This document shows positions 16,072 through 25,860 of a stretch of 64,000 nt of DNA, piece after piece. A program made the position numbers and the translations under genes. The notes beneath the pieces were generated by a model. The model saw only the letters and a list, made by a program, of their open reading frames with translations, searched no databases and was not told where the DNA came from. Position 1 is the first letter of the stretch; each line of letters starts with the position of its first letter. The DNA is from Roseococcus sp. SYP-B2431 (GTDB taxonomy: Bacteria; Pseudomonadota; Alphaproteobacteria; Acetobacterales; Acetobacteraceae): contig NZ_SJXD01000028.1 of the NCBI RefSeq assembly GCF_004336745.1, forward strand, positions 248,001 through 312,000. The letters run 5' to 3'.

Positions 16072-17280
16072 GTGACGCGCCCGAACCACAGCCCCCCTCG
16101 CCTTCGGCCTCGCACGCGCTTCGGTGCGCGGCGGCGCGTGACGGCGCGGCGGGAGCCGGCGCCGCCGGCCTGGCGCCCGGCCGCCGCAAGGCCGCGCTGG
16201 AGCACCCGGCCGCCGGAGCGCAGCCCCCTCGGCTTCCCCGCCTGGTTCCTGGGCTCGGTGCTCGGGCATGTGCTGCTGGCGCTGGCGCTCTATTTCTGGC
16301 CCGATCCGCGCAAGCCGCAGGATCAGCTGCCGCCGCCGAGCTTCGATGTCGTCTTCGAGGGCGGCCAGCCACAGCAGGCCGAAGCCGATCCGACCGAAGG
16401 CGTGCCGACCGAGCCCGTGCCGCCCGAACCGCCCTCGACGGCCGACGTGCCGCCGCCGCCGGACGCGCCGCCTCAGCCCGGCCTGCCGCCGCCTCCACAG
16501 CCGTCGCTGCCGCAGCCGCCCGCGCCGCCGCCGCCCAGCCCGGCGCAGCTGGCCCTGCCGCAGCCGCCGCTTCCCCCGCCAACGCCGCGGATCCCGCAGG
16601 ACGTACCCCTGCCGCCGGCCGCGCTGCCGCCAATGGAGCCGGCGCCCATGCCGCAGATGCAGGGGACGGTGGAGCTCTTCGCCCCGCAGACCGAGATCCG
16701 CCTGCCCGATCGCCTGTCCGAGAGCCTGCCGCCGCCGCCGCCGCCTCCCCCGCCGCCGGCCCCGCCCCAGCCCCAGCCCCAGCAGCGCCCGACGCCGCCC
16801 GCGCAGCAGGCGCAGCCGCCCCGACCCAGCCTTCCGGGCATCTGGGCCCCGGGCGGCGTGCAGCTCGGCCGGCCCCAGACGCCGCCGGCAGGGCGCCAGC
16901 AGTCGCGCGGGCTCGATCTCCGGGTCGATCCGCGGATGATGGAGGGCCGGGCGACGCGCGACCCGTCCGTGCGCGTGACCGGCGCGAATGTGGGCGCCGA
17001 CTGGCGCGCGGCCTTCCGGCGCTGGCTGGACCAGAACATCCATTATTCGCAGCAAGCCATCATGCGGGGCGAGGACGGGCAGGTGCGCGTGCGGATCACG
17101 GCCGCGGCGGACGGCACGGTGCGCAACGTGCAGCTGGTGGGGCCCTCCACCTCGCCCTCGCTGAACTTCGGGACGACCTATCCCTTCAACGGGGCGCGGC
17201 TGCCCACCTTCCCGCCCGGTTCCGACCCCAATGTCGTCATCGACCTGACGGTCAACTACGTCCTGATCCGGGGCCGCTAG
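16072..17280 (+). CDS. Proline-rich TonB-like energy transducer
   Basis: This is a TonB-type protein of about 400 residues: a basic N-terminus, one transmembrane segment (FPAWFLGSVLGHVLLALALYFW), then about 220 residues of Pro-rich sequence expected to span the periplasm, then a C-terminal TonB-like domain (DGQVRVRITAAADGTVRNVQLVG, ending VIDLTVNYVLIRGR). TonB passes proton-motive energy from ExbBD to outer-membrane receptors. No exbB, exbD or receptor lies nearby. The start is uncertain: GTG 16072, GTG 16138 or ATG 15985. I chose 16072 because the earlier ATG would overlap the divergent dehydrogenase start. Confidence 0.75.
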   Translation: MTRPNHSPPRLRPRTRFGARRRVTARREPAPPAWRPAAARPRWSTRPPERSPLGFPAWFLGSVLGHVLLALALYFWPDPRKPQDQLPPPSFDVVFEGGQPQQAEADPTEGVPTEPVPPEPPSTADVPPPPDAPPQPGLPPPPQPSLPQPPAPPPPSPAQLALPQPPLPPPTPRIPQDVPLPPAALPPMEPAPMPQMQGTVELFAPQTEIRLPDRLSESLPPPPPPPPPPAPPQPQPQQRPTPPAQQAQPPRPSLPGIWAPGGVQLGRPQTPPAGRQQSRGLDLRVDPRMMEGRATRDPSVRVTGANVGADWRAAFRRWLDQNIHYSQQAIMRGEDGQVRVRITAAADGTVRNVQLVGPSTSPSLNFGTTYPFNGARLPTFPPGSDPNVVIDLTVNYVLIRGR

Positions 17281-17344
17281 AGACCTTCGGGCGCTCTGCC
17301 GAGGCGGTTCGGGCGCCGTCAAGACTGGGCGGCGGGCGCCAAGT

Positions 17345-17473
17345 GATTCATAACCCGCGCAAATTCCTCGACGCTGACTTGAAAGCTTGATGCCAAGGCT
17401 TTTCCACAAGTTTCTGGCGACTCGGCATAATCCAGGGCTTGTGTGTCAAGCCCCAGTTTGAATACTCTATATG
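17345..17473 (+). promoter_or_regulatory. AT-richer gcrA leader with GANTC sites and a hairpin
   Basis: The 216-bp gap before gcrA is clearly less GC-rich than its surroundings. It holds two GANTC motifs, GATTC at 17345-17349 and GACTC at 17419-17423, which are the CcrM methylation target in alphaproteobacteria. A perfect stem GGGCTTG/CAAGCCC (17435-17441 and 17447-17453, five-base loop) follows. A weak promoter can be read as TTGTGT (17440) and TACTCT (17463) with a 17-base spacer. Methylation control of gcrA is inference. Confidence 0.4.
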
Positions 17474-17496
17474 GTGTCAGGCAGGGGACTAACGCA

Positions 17497-17985
17497 ATGG
17501 ACTGGACGACGGAATCGATCGACCGCCTCCGGGCTCTCTGGGCCGAGGGGCATTCGACCGCGGAGATCGGGCGCCGGATGGGCGTCTCGAAGAACGCCGT
17601 GGTCGGCAAGGCGCACCGGCTCCAGCTGCCGGCCCGGCCCAGCCCGATCCGGCGGGACCCTGCCGCGCCGCGGCCTGTCGCGACCGGCCGGCGGCCGACC
17701 CTGCCGCCGCTGCGCGCAGCCATGCCGTCGATGCCCCGGCGAGAGGAGCCCCGGATCGTCATCGCGGCGGCGCCCGTCGCGGTGGCTCCGGTGCCGAAGC
17801 CGGTCGCGGTGGTGCGGGCTTTTCCCCGCGTCAGCGCCAAGACCTGCTGCTGGCCCCTGGGCGAGCCGGGCACCGAAGGCTTCCATTTCTGCTGCGCCGG
17901 CGCGATGCCCGGCAAGCCCTACTGCACCGAGCACGCGGCGCTGGCCTATGTCCGCGTGAAGGATCGCCGCGAGGACGCGGCGTAA
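17497..17985 (+). CDS. gcrA: Cell-cycle regulator GcrA
   Basis: The 162-residue protein is GcrA, the alphaproteobacterial transcription factor that works with sigma70 at promoters carrying methylated GANTC sites. The N-terminal DNA-binding part is MDWTTESIDRLRALWAEGHSTAEIGRRMGVSKNAVVGKAHRLQL, near-identical in pattern to the family. A Pro-rich linker follows, then the conserved C-terminal Cys-rich domain CCWPLGEPGTEGFHFCCA ... PYCTEHAALAYV, which contacts sigma70. Start ATG 17497 matches the canonical N-terminus; an in-frame upstream GTG is ignored. It stands alone with its own leader. Confidence 0.97.
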   Translation: MDWTTESIDRLRALWAEGHSTAEIGRRMGVSKNAVVGKAHRLQLPARPSPIRRDPAAPRPVATGRRPTLPPLRAAMPSMPRREEPRIVIAAAPVAVAPVPKPVAVVRAFPRVSAKTCCWPLGEPGTEGFHFCCAGAMPGKPYCTEHAALAYVRVKDRREDAA

Positions 17986-18004
17986 TTCACGCCCTCGAGC
18001 GGCG

Positions 18005-18023
18005 GGCGCGCGCTCCGCGCGCC
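18005..18023. other. Strong GC hairpin after gcrA
   Basis: GGCGCGCG and CGCGCGCC form a perfect 8-bp stem with a CTC loop, 20 bp after the gcrA stop codon. No T-run follows, so this is not a classical intrinsic terminator. It may end or protect the gcrA mRNA. Confidence 0.45.
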
Positions 18024-18098
18024 TGCCATTCGACCTCGGGCCTTGTTACGGTCGCTCCATCCGAGGTGAGCGCGATCCTCTGCGCCTGAGAGCGACCC

Positions 18099-18968
18099 AT
18101 GACCCTCAAGGGCGTGATTCTACAGCTTTGTGCCCTGATGATCTTCGTGGTGATGGACACCACGCTGAAGCTCATGACCGTCCAGTTCTCGGTCGTGCAG
18201 ATCATCTGGGCGCGGTTCTTCTTCTCCTTCCTCACCGTCGCGCTGCTGCTCCGGGTCACCTCCGGCCGGCTGCCCTGGCGCTCGCGGGCGCCCGGCCTGC
18301 AGGCGCTGCGCTCGCTGATCCTGATGGCCTGCAGCCTCCTCTTCACCGAGGCGTTGGCCCATATCCCGCTGGTGGACGCGACGGCGGTGGGCTTCGCCTC
18401 GCCGCTGATCACCGTGGCCCTGGCCGCGATCCTCCTCCGCGAGCGCGTCTCGGCGCGGCGCTGGTGCGGCGTGGCGCTCGGGTTCCTGGGCGTGATGGTC
18501 GCGCTCCGGCCGCCCTTCCTGACCGGCGCGCCGCTGCACTGGGCCTATCTCCTGCCGCTCGGCACGGCGACCCTGTTCGGCTTCTACCAGATCCTCACCC
18601 GCAGGCTGGCGGCGCTGGACGACAGCCGCGTCACGATCCTGCACACCGGCGTCGCGGCCAGCCTCGCGACCTCCCTGATGCAGCCCTTCGTCTTCGTCGC
18701 GCCCAGCGCCTGGGAATGGACGGCCCTGATGGCCGTGGGCGTGATGGGCGGCATCGGCCATGGGCTCCTGGTGCTGGCCTATGCCCGCGCGCCGGCGAGC
18801 CTGCTGGCGCCGCTGTCCTACACCCAGCTCGTCTGGGCGAGCGTGGCCGGGGTGCTGGTCTTCGCCGACTGGCCGGATGCTCTGACGCTGCTGGGCGCGG
18901 CGATCATCGCGGCGGGCGGCGTGCTCACGGCCTTGCCGCAGCGGCGCGGCAGCGGGACGGAAACCTGA
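18099..18968 (+). CDS. EamA/DMT family transporter
   Basis: The 289-residue protein has ten predicted transmembrane segments in two EamA repeats. It begins with LQLCALMIFVVMDTTLKLMT and includes SLLFTEALAHIPLVDATAVGFASPLITVALAAILLRERV, typical of RhaT/PecM-like DMT exporters. Substrate unknown; it is not closely similar to the other EamA protein at 12710-13555. The following methyltransferase gene starts 19 bp after the stop codon and may be cotranscribed. Confidence 0.85.
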   Translation: MTLKGVILQLCALMIFVVMDTTLKLMTVQFSVVQIIWARFFFSFLTVALLLRVTSGRLPWRSRAPGLQALRSLILMACSLLFTEALAHIPLVDATAVGFASPLITVALAAILLRERVSARRWCGVALGFLGVMVALRPPFLTGAPLHWAYLLPLGTATLFGFYQILTRRLAALDDSRVTILHTGVAASLATSLMQPFVFVAPSAWEWTALMAVGVMGGIGHGLLVLAYARAPASLLAPLSYTQLVWASVAGVLVFADWPDALTLLGAAIIAAGGVLTALPQRRGSGTET

Positions 18969-18986
18969 CGGACACAAAGCGGTTGC

Positions 18987-19721
18987 GTGTGCGGGGGGCG
19001 AGGAGTAACCCGGCAACCGAGGACCAGAGGGACGAGTCACATTTCCATCATCGGCCTTTCGGAGGGTGAGCGTGCCCACCCTCGCGCGTCGCTGGACGCG
19101 GCTTCCGTGCGCGATGCGTACCGCCGCTGGGCAGGTGTCTACGACGTTGTTTTCGGTGGTGTTTCCGCCTTTGGACGGCGCAGCGCCGTGGCCGCCGTCA
19201 ATCGCCTGTCGCAGACGGCGGGCCGGCGCGTGCTCGAGGTCGGCGTCGGGACCGGGCTGGCTCTGCCGCATTACCGCCGCGACCTCGACGTGGTGGGCAT
19301 CGACCTTTCCCGCGAGATGCTGCTGAAGGCGCAGGAGCGCGTGACACAGGATCGCCTGACGGCGGTCCATGGGCTGCTCGAGATGGATGCGGAGAACACC
19401 GCCTTCGCCGATGGCAGCTTCGACATCGCGGTGGCCATGTTCACCGCCTCCGTCGTTCCCGACGCGAAGAAGCTCTTCGCCGAGATGTCGCGCGTGGTGC
19501 GGCCGGGCGGGCATCTGCTCTTCGTGAATCATTTTGCCGCGGATTCCGGCTTCCGCTGGTGGCTGGAGCGCAGCACCGCTCCGCTGGCGCGGATCCTGGG
19601 CTGGCATCCCGACTTCATGCTGAGCGACCTGCTCGACCGTTCGGAAGTGACGATCGAGCGGATGGAATCCTGCCGGCCGCTGTCGCTCTTCACGCTCGTC
19701 GAGGTCAAGAACCCGGGCTGA
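18987..19721 (+). CDS. SAM-dependent methyltransferase, PmtA-like (phosphatidylethanolamine N-methylation)
   Basis: A class I methyltransferase core is clear: RVLEVGVGTGLALPHY is motif I, LDVVGIDLSREML is the acidic loop, and FDIAVAMFTASVVPD with RVVRPGGHLLFVNHF are motifs IV and VI. The N-terminal YRRWAGVYDVVFGGVSAFGRRSAV and the overall order resemble Rhodobacter-type PmtA, which converts phosphatidylethanolamine to phosphatidylcholine. No ATG is available at the N-terminus; GTG 18987 gives 244 residues, but translation may begin later, and the first about 25 residues look non-conserved. The substrate assignment is moderately sure. Confidence 0.75.
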   Translation: MCGGRGVTRQPRTRGTSHISIIGLSEGERAHPRASLDAASVRDAYRRWAGVYDVVFGGVSAFGRRSAVAAVNRLSQTAGRRVLEVGVGTGLALPHYRRDLDVVGIDLSREMLLKAQERVTQDRLTAVHGLLEMDAENTAFADGSFDIAVAMFTASVVPDAKKLFAEMSRVVRPGGHLLFVNHFAADSGFRWWLERSTAPLARILGWHPDFMLSDLLDRSEVTIERMESCRPLSLFTLVEVKNPG

Positions 19722-19811
19722 CCCCGACGTTATCGGGCCCACGCGCGCGGGGCCGCTGGCGAAATAGAGCGATCCCTGAACAGGTATTCATCTCTTCATC
19801 CCTAATCAAAT

Positions 19812-19836
19812 CAAGCCTTTGCTACGTTCAGGCTTG
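19812..19836. promoter_or_regulatory. Inverted repeat at the arsR start, candidate autoregulatory operator
   Basis: CAAGCCT (19812-19818) and AGGCTTG (19830-19836) are a perfect 7-bp inverted repeat with 11 bases between, ending two bases before the arsR ATG. The preceding 40 bp are AT-rich. Autorepression through such repeats is common for ArsR proteins; binding here is inferred. Confidence 0.45.
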
Positions 19837-19838
19837 TA

Positions 19839-20198
19839 ATGCGCGGCCGCGCGGACGAAGCTGTCGCCATGGCGACAGGCGTGCGCATCGACGAGGACGA
19901 GGTGGTGGAGCTCGCGGAGATGTTCCGCCTGATGAGCGACCCCACGCGGCTGAAGATCATCCTCGCCTGCCTGGACCAGCCGGTTTCGGTCGGCGCGACG
20001 GCGGAGATGCTGTCCATCTCGCCCAGCCTGGTCTCGCACCACCTGCGGCTGCTGCGCGCGGCGCGCCTCCTCCAGGCCGACCGGCGGGGCCGGCAAGTGT
20101 TCTACATGGTCGGCGATCCCCACATCCGATCCATGCTGACCGACATGGTCGACCATGTGGCCGAGGGCGGCGAGAGCGAGCTGATCGAGGCGGGCTGA
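19839..20198 (+). CDS. ArsR/SmtB family transcriptional regulator
   Basis: The 119-residue protein has one winged-helix domain: MFRLMSDPTRLKIILACLDQPVSVGATAEMLSISPSLVSHHLRLLRAARLLQADRRGRQVFYMV. The recognition helix SPSLVSHHLRLL is characteristic. I see no obvious metal-binding ELCVCDL motif, so the signal may not be a metal. An internal ATG at 19869 (MATGVRID) is a possible start. The gene lies directly upstream of the cytochrome oxidase operon in the same orientation, so regulation of that operon is possible but unproven. Confidence 0.88.
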   Translation: MRGRADEAVAMATGVRIDEDEVVELAEMFRLMSDPTRLKIILACLDQPVSVGATAEMLSISPSLVSHHLRLLRAARLLQADRRGRQVFYMVGDPHIRSMLTDMVDHVAEGGESELIEAG

Positions 20199-20236
20199 AT
20201 TCGCGGAAATTCAATGCTTCCGCGGCGCAGCGAGGC

Positions 20237-20265
20237 TTGTGGCCGCTTTTTCGAGCTTCTATGGT
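20237..20265 (+). promoter_or_regulatory. Possible promoter of ctaC
   Basis: TTGTGG (20237-20242) and TATGGT (20260-20265) are separated by 17 bases in the 216-bp gap before ctaC. A perfect 7-bp inverted repeat CGCGGAA/TTCCGCG (20202-20224) lies just upstream, right after the arsR stop codon, and could be an arsR terminator stem or an operator. Match to consensus is modest. Confidence 0.35.
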
Positions 20266-20414
20266 CCGCGCGCGGCGTGCTGCCGTTCGCCCCTGGAATC
20301 CCCCCGGGTTTCCTCGGAGCGAAGGGACGCGATACGCTTGAAAAAGGCGGCCAATGGGGTTGCCGGGCGGCCCCTCCCGGGTGCCGCCTCCAGTTGAAGG
20401 CAGGGTGCGACGGC

Positions 20415-21314
20415 GTGATCGGGCGTATCGGACGGAATTTCGGATTGGCCATGCTCGCGGCAGCGAGCCTGGGAATCGCCAAGCTGGGGACGGCTCAGGC
20501 GCAGGACATGGTCGGCGCTCCTCACAACTGGGGGATCGGCCTGCAGGCCGCGGCCGGCCCCATCAAGGAGCGCATCCACGACTTCAACGATCTGCTGCTC
20601 TGGATCATCGTGATCATCACGATCTTCGTGGCGGCTCTGCTCGCCTGGTGCCTGTGGAAGTACAACGCCAAGGCGAACCCGGTCCCGTCGCAGAACAGCC
20701 ACAACACCGTGCTTGAGATCGCCTGGACGGTCATCCCGGTGCTGATCCTGCTGGTGATCGCGATCCCGTCCTTCCGGCTCATCTACTACCAGGATCGCGC
20801 CCGCGACGCCGATCTCACCATCAACGTGACCGGACGGCAGTGGTACTGGAACTACGCCTTCCCGGACAACGGCAACTTCAACTTCGACAGCCGCATGGTC
20901 GCCGATGCCGACCTGAAGCCCGGCCAGCTGCGCAACCTCGAAGTCGACGAGCCGCTGGTGATTCCGGTTAACCGCACGATCCGCGTGATGACGCATGGCC
21001 AGGACGTGATCCACAGCTTCTTCATCCCCTCGCTGGGCGTGCAGCGCTATTCCATCCCGGGCCGCACCATCGAGACCTGGATGCGCGCCGACCACACCGG
21101 CACCTTCTACGGCCAGTGCAACCAGATCTGCGGCACCAACCACGCCTATATGCCGATCGTGATCCGGGCCGTCCCGCAGGCCGAGTTCGACGCCTGGGTG
21201 GCGAGCGCCCGCACGCGCTTCGCGGATTCGACCGGCGCCGCGCCTGCCCCGGCCGCCATCGCCGCCGCCGTCGCCGCCGCGCCCACGGAAGTCCAGTTCG
21301 CCGCGCGTCAGTGA
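20415..21314 (+). CDS. ctaC: Cytochrome c oxidase subunit II
   Basis: The 299-residue subunit II of an aa3-type oxidase takes electrons from cytochrome c. A signal peptide (GLAMLAAASLGIAKLGTAQAQ) is followed by two membrane helices (LLLWIIVIITIFVAALLAWCLW and TVIPVLILLVIAIPSFRLI). The periplasmic CuA domain follows. The aromatic GRQWYWNY region and the CuA ligands HSFFIPS, then CNQICGTNHAYM, are intact. Start GTG 20415 is preceded by GAAGGCAGG; the frame is open further upstream but lacks sense there. ctaD follows after 81 bp. Confidence 0.96.
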   Translation: MIGRIGRNFGLAMLAAASLGIAKLGTAQAQDMVGAPHNWGIGLQAAAGPIKERIHDFNDLLLWIIVIITIFVAALLAWCLWKYNAKANPVPSQNSHNTVLEIAWTVIPVLILLVIAIPSFRLIYYQDRARDADLTINVTGRQWYWNYAFPDNGNFNFDSRMVADADLKPGQLRNLEVDEPLVIPVNRTIRVMTHGQDVIHSFFIPSLGVQRYSIPGRTIETWMRADHTGTFYGQCNQICGTNHAYMPIVIRAVPQAEFDAWVASARTRFADSTGAAPAPAAIAAAVAAAPTEVQFAARQ

Positions 21315-21374
21315 CGCGCGGCCTCAAGGTTCAGACACAGATCAGCTTCACCCGTCCCCAGGGCGGGATACTGA

Positions 21375-22994
<1,620 letters not shown>

Positions 22995-23029
22995 CTCCCG
23001 ATCCTGCAGCTTTGGTCAGGGCAGCTCCA

Positions 23030-23066
23030 CGCCCCCGGCGGTTCCCGCCGGGGGCGTTCTGTTTTA
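23030..23066 (+). terminator. Intrinsic terminator after ctaD
   Basis: A perfect 12-bp stem CGCCCCCGGCGG/CCGCCGGGGGCG with a TTC loop (23030-23056) is followed by TTCTGTTTT. It lies 36 bp after the ctaD stop codon and would separate ctaCD from ctaB. Partial read-through could set the ratio of structural to assembly proteins. Confidence 0.85.
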
Positions 23067-23118
23067 GGGTGCCGCCGGATTGCGCCCCCGGATTGCAGGG
23101 CGGCTGACGGAACCCGAT

Positions 23119-24075
23119 ATGAGCGACATGACGGCAATCGGTGGAGGGGGGGCCCAGGCCCCCTTTGATGCGTCCGCGGAGTTCGGCGGATCGGAGGTGC
23201 GGGACTGGTTCACGCTGCTGAAGCCGCGCGTGCTGACCCTCGTCGTCTTCACCGGGATCATCGGGCTGGCGGTGGCGCCGGGCCACCTGCACCCGATCCT
23301 TGCCGCCACGGCCATCCTCTGCATCACCATCGCGGCCGGCGCGGCGGGCGCCATCAACATGTGGTACGACCGCGACATCGACGCCGTGATGCGGCGCACG
23401 CAGAGGCGGCCCATCCCGATGGGCCGGATCGGCGCCGACGCGGCGCTGGCCTATGGCGTGATGCTCGCCATCGGCTCGGTGGTGCTGATGGGCCTGGCCA
23501 CGAACTGGCTCGCCGCCGCCGTGCTGGCCGGCTCGGTCGGCTTCTACGTCTTCATCTACACCATGTGGCTGAAGCGCCGGACGCCCCAGAACATCGTCAT
23601 CGGCGGCGCCGCGGGCGCCTTCCCGCCGCTGATCGGCTGGGTCGCCGTCACGGGGCAGATCGACGCCGTGCCGCTGGTCCTCTTCGCCATGATCTTCATG
23701 TGGACGCCGCCGCATTTCTGGGCCCTGTCCCTCTGGGCGCACCAGGACTACGAGCGCGCGGGCGTGCCCATGCTGCCGGTCATCTCCGGCGCCCGCGAGA
23801 CGCGGCGCCAGGTGGTGATCTACACGGTCCTGCTGGTGCCGCTGACCCTCGCGCCCTGGTGGATGGGCTTCAACACGGCCGCCTACGGCGCCGTCGCGGC
23901 GCTGCTCGGCGCGAACTTCCTGCGCCATGCCTGGCTGGTCTGGCGCGACGAGCAGGATGGGGCGGGCGTCTCGCTGACCGGCGACGCGCCGGCGCGGAAG
24001 TGCTTCAAGTACAGCATCTTCTACCTTTTCCTGCTTTTCGGCGCGCTCGCGGCCGACCGGCTGCTCCTCGCATGA
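23119..24075 (+). CDS. ctaB: Haem O synthase (protohaem IX farnesyltransferase)
   Basis: The 318-residue integral membrane prenyltransferase adds farnesyl to haem b, giving haem O, the precursor of haem a for the oxidase. The prenyl-diphosphate/Mg site is NMWYDRDIDAVMRRTQRRPIP. The second motif region is YTMWLKRRTPQNIVIGGAAGAFPPLIGW. About nine hydrophobic segments are visible. I chose ATG 23119 (MSDMTAIGG), although the frame is open to 23080. The stop overlaps the start of the 41-residue gene by four bases. Confidence 0.95.
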   Translation: MSDMTAIGGGGAQAPFDASAEFGGSEVRDWFTLLKPRVLTLVVFTGIIGLAVAPGHLHPILAATAILCITIAAGAAGAINMWYDRDIDAVMRRTQRRPIPMGRIGADAALAYGVMLAIGSVVLMGLATNWLAAAVLAGSVGFYVFIYTMWLKRRTPQNIVIGGAAGAFPPLIGWVAVTGQIDAVPLVLFAMIFMWTPPHFWALSLWAHQDYERAGVPMLPVISGARETRRQVVIYTVLLVPLTLAPWWMGFNTAAYGAVAALLGANFLRHAWLVWRDEQDGAGVSLTGDAPARKCFKYSIFYLFLLFGALAADRLLLA

Positions 24076-24197
24076 CACCGGAAGAGAAGGCAGTCTTCGA
24101 GCGCCGGCGCCGCGGACGGAACTGGGCCATCCTGGCCGCGCTCACCGCGCTCGCCGGGCTGTTCTACCTCGTCTCCATGGTGAGGCTGCTGCAATGA
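24072..24197 (+). CDS. 41-residue single-helix protein between ctaB and ctaG (CoxF-like)
   Basis: This small protein starts MTPEEKAVFERRRRGRNWAI and continues as one hydrophobic helix (LAALTALAGLFYLVSMVRLL). Its ATG lies in the ctaB stop codon, and its own stop overlaps the ctaG start (ATGA at both ends), which argues strongly that it is translated. Similar small proteins in this position in alphaproteobacterial oxidase operons are called CoxF or left unnamed. A role in oxidase assembly is inferred only from position. Confidence 0.8.
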   Translation: MTPEEKAVFERRRRGRNWAILAALTALAGLFYLVSMVRLLQ

Positions 24198-24814
24198 TCC
24201 CCCGTCCGGACCCCGCGATCCTGGCAAGGCGAAACAAGCGCGTGGGGCTGGCCGCGGCCGGCTTCGTCACCTTCATGGTCGGCCTCTCCTTCGCCGCCGT
24301 GCCGCTCTACACAATGTTCTGCCAGCTCACCGGCTATGGCGGCCAGCCGATGCTGGGCGCGGCGGCCCCCGGCGCGACGCCCGAGGCGCGCACCGTCACC
24401 ATCCGCTTCAACGCCAACACGAACCCGGCCCTGCCGTGGCACTTCGCCCCGCAGCAGGCGTCGATGCAGCTGCGGCTCGGCGAGGAGGGGATGGCCTTCT
24501 ACGAGGCGCGGAACCTGACCGGGCAGGCGATCAGCGGCGTCTCGACCTACAACGTCACGCCCGAGATCGTGGGCCGCTACTTCCACAAAACGGCCTGCTT
24601 CTGCTTCGAGGAGCAGGTGCTGGAGCCGCATCAGCGCGTCGACATGCCGCTCGCCTTCTGGGTCGACCCGAAGATCATGGACGACGCGCAGGCGCGGGAG
24701 GTCCGCACGATCACGGTCAACTACACCTTCTACCGCAGCCTGAACGACGCGGAGCGCTCGGGCGCGCTGGCCAATGCGGGCGAGCATGTGGGACGCGGGC
24801 GCTTCCAGAGATAG
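24194..24814 (+). CDS. ctaG: Cytochrome c oxidase assembly protein CtaG (Cox11)
   Basis: The 206-residue copper chaperone delivers copper to the CuB site of subunit I. One N-terminal membrane helix (LAAAGFVTFMVGLSFAAVPLYTMFC) anchors a periplasmic beta-domain. The copper-binding motif CFCFEEQ and the FHKTACFCFEEQVL segment are intact, as is the conserved Cys in YTMFCQLTGYGG. Length is normal. Start ATG overlaps the upstream small gene. A strong 10-bp hairpin follows the stop codon. Confidence 0.96.
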   Translation: MIPRPDPAILARRNKRVGLAAAGFVTFMVGLSFAAVPLYTMFCQLTGYGGQPMLGAAAPGATPEARTVTIRFNANTNPALPWHFAPQQASMQLRLGEEGMAFYEARNLTGQAISGVSTYNVTPEIVGRYFHKTACFCFEEQVLEPHQRVDMPLAFWVDPKIMDDAQAREVRTITVNYTFYRSLNDAERSGALANAGEHVGRGRFQR

Positions 24815-24823
24815 GCCCAGCCT

Positions 24824-24846
24824 CCGGGCCCAGCTCCTGGGCCCGG
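24824..24846. other. Strong hairpin between ctaG and ctaE
   Basis: CCGGGCCCAG and CTGGGCCCGG form a perfect 10-bp stem with a CTC loop, ten bases after the ctaG stop codon. No T-run follows. It may act as an mRNA 3-prime stabiliser or a partial terminator inside the oxidase gene cluster; ctaE begins 160 bp further on. Confidence 0.5.
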
Positions 24847-25005
24847 CAGATCCGCGGAGCGGGCGCGAGGCGACCGCGTCCAGCCCTTCTTCCGGACCGC
24901 ATATCCACGCCCCCGCACCTTGATTCGCCGGGCGTTTCCATGGATGGTGCGACGCAATCCGCCGGCTGCTGAGGCGCGCCGGACCACTACTGCGCAGGAT
25001 CGAGC

Positions 25006-25842
25006 ATGGCCAGCAACGTCGAGGGGCACGCCCCTTACAAGCACCCCTACCACCTGGTGGACCCTTCCCCCTGGCCGCTGATCACCGCCTTCGCGGCGGG
25101 GACGATGCTTTTCGGCATCGTGCTCTTCGCCCATAGCAACATCCATTGGGTCCTGGGCCTCGGTGTCCTCGGCGTGCTCACCTGCATGTTCGGCTGGTGG
25201 CGCGACGTGCTGAAGGAGAGCAAGAACCCCTTCTTCCACACCCCCGTCGTGCGCCTCGGCCTGCGCTACGGCATGCTGCTCTTCATCGCCTCCGAGGTGA
25301 TGTTCTTCGTCGCCTTCTTCTGGGCCTATTTCCACTTCGCGCTCTATCCGGAGCACGTTCTCAATTCGACGGCGAACATCTGGCCGCCGGCGGGGATCCA
25401 CACCTTCGATCCCTGGAGCCTGCCCTTCCTGAACACCATGATCCTGCTGCTCTCGGGCTGCACGGTGACCTGGGCGCACCACTCGCTGCTGGAAGGCAAC
25501 CGCAAGGGCCTGGTGCAGGGCCTCGCGCTCACGGTGCTCCTGGGCGTCCTCTTCACCAGCCTGCAGGCCTGGGAGTACTCGATCGCGCCCTTCCCCTTCA
25601 GCGGCGGCGGCGTGTACCCCTCGACCTTCTTCCTGGCCACGGGCTTCCACGGCTTCCACGTGATCGTCGGCACCATCTTCCTGGCGGTCTGCCTGTTCCG
25701 CGCCATGGGCGGCGGCTTCACGGCGGAGCGGCATTTCGGCCTCGAGGCGGCGGCCTGGTACTGGCATTTCGTGGACGTGGTGTGGCTCTTCCTCTTCGTC
25801 TCCATCTACTGGTGGGGCGTCGGCGAGATCGCGGCGCATTAG
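25006..25842 (+). CDS. ctaE: Cytochrome c oxidase subunit III
   Basis: The 278-residue membrane protein has about seven transmembrane helices. It starts with a typical [19 protein letters not shown]. Signature stretches are [44 protein letters not shown]-like [16 protein letters not shown], and the C-terminal [20 protein letters not shown]. Subunit III stabilises the oxidase and feeds the D proton channel. The order ctaG, ctaE, surf1 is the usual alphaproteobacterial one. Confidence 0.97.
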   Translation: MASNVEGHAPYKHPYHLVDPSPWPLITAFAAGTMLFGIVLFAHSNIHWVLGLGVLGVLTCMFGWWRDVLKESKNPFFHTPVVRLGLRYGMLLFIASEVMFFVAFFWAYFHFALYPEHVLNSTANIWPPAGIHTFDPWSLPFLNTMILLLSGCTVTWAHHSLLEGNRKGLVQGLALTVLLGVLFTSLQAWEYSIAPFPFSGGGVYPSTFFLATGFHGFHVIVGTIFLAVCLFRAMGGGFTAERHFGLEAAAWYWHFVDVVWLFLFVSIYWWGVGEIAAH

Positions 25843-25860
25843 TCTTGCCCTCAGACGGCG

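Noticed and set aside
18005-18023. Hairpin after gcrA as an intrinsic terminator
   Set aside because: No T-run follows the stem, so it is listed only as a hairpin.
18120-19742. Open frame of 540 codons on the minus strand across the EamA and PmtA-like genes
   Set aside because: Shadow of two recognised plus-strand genes; no domain.
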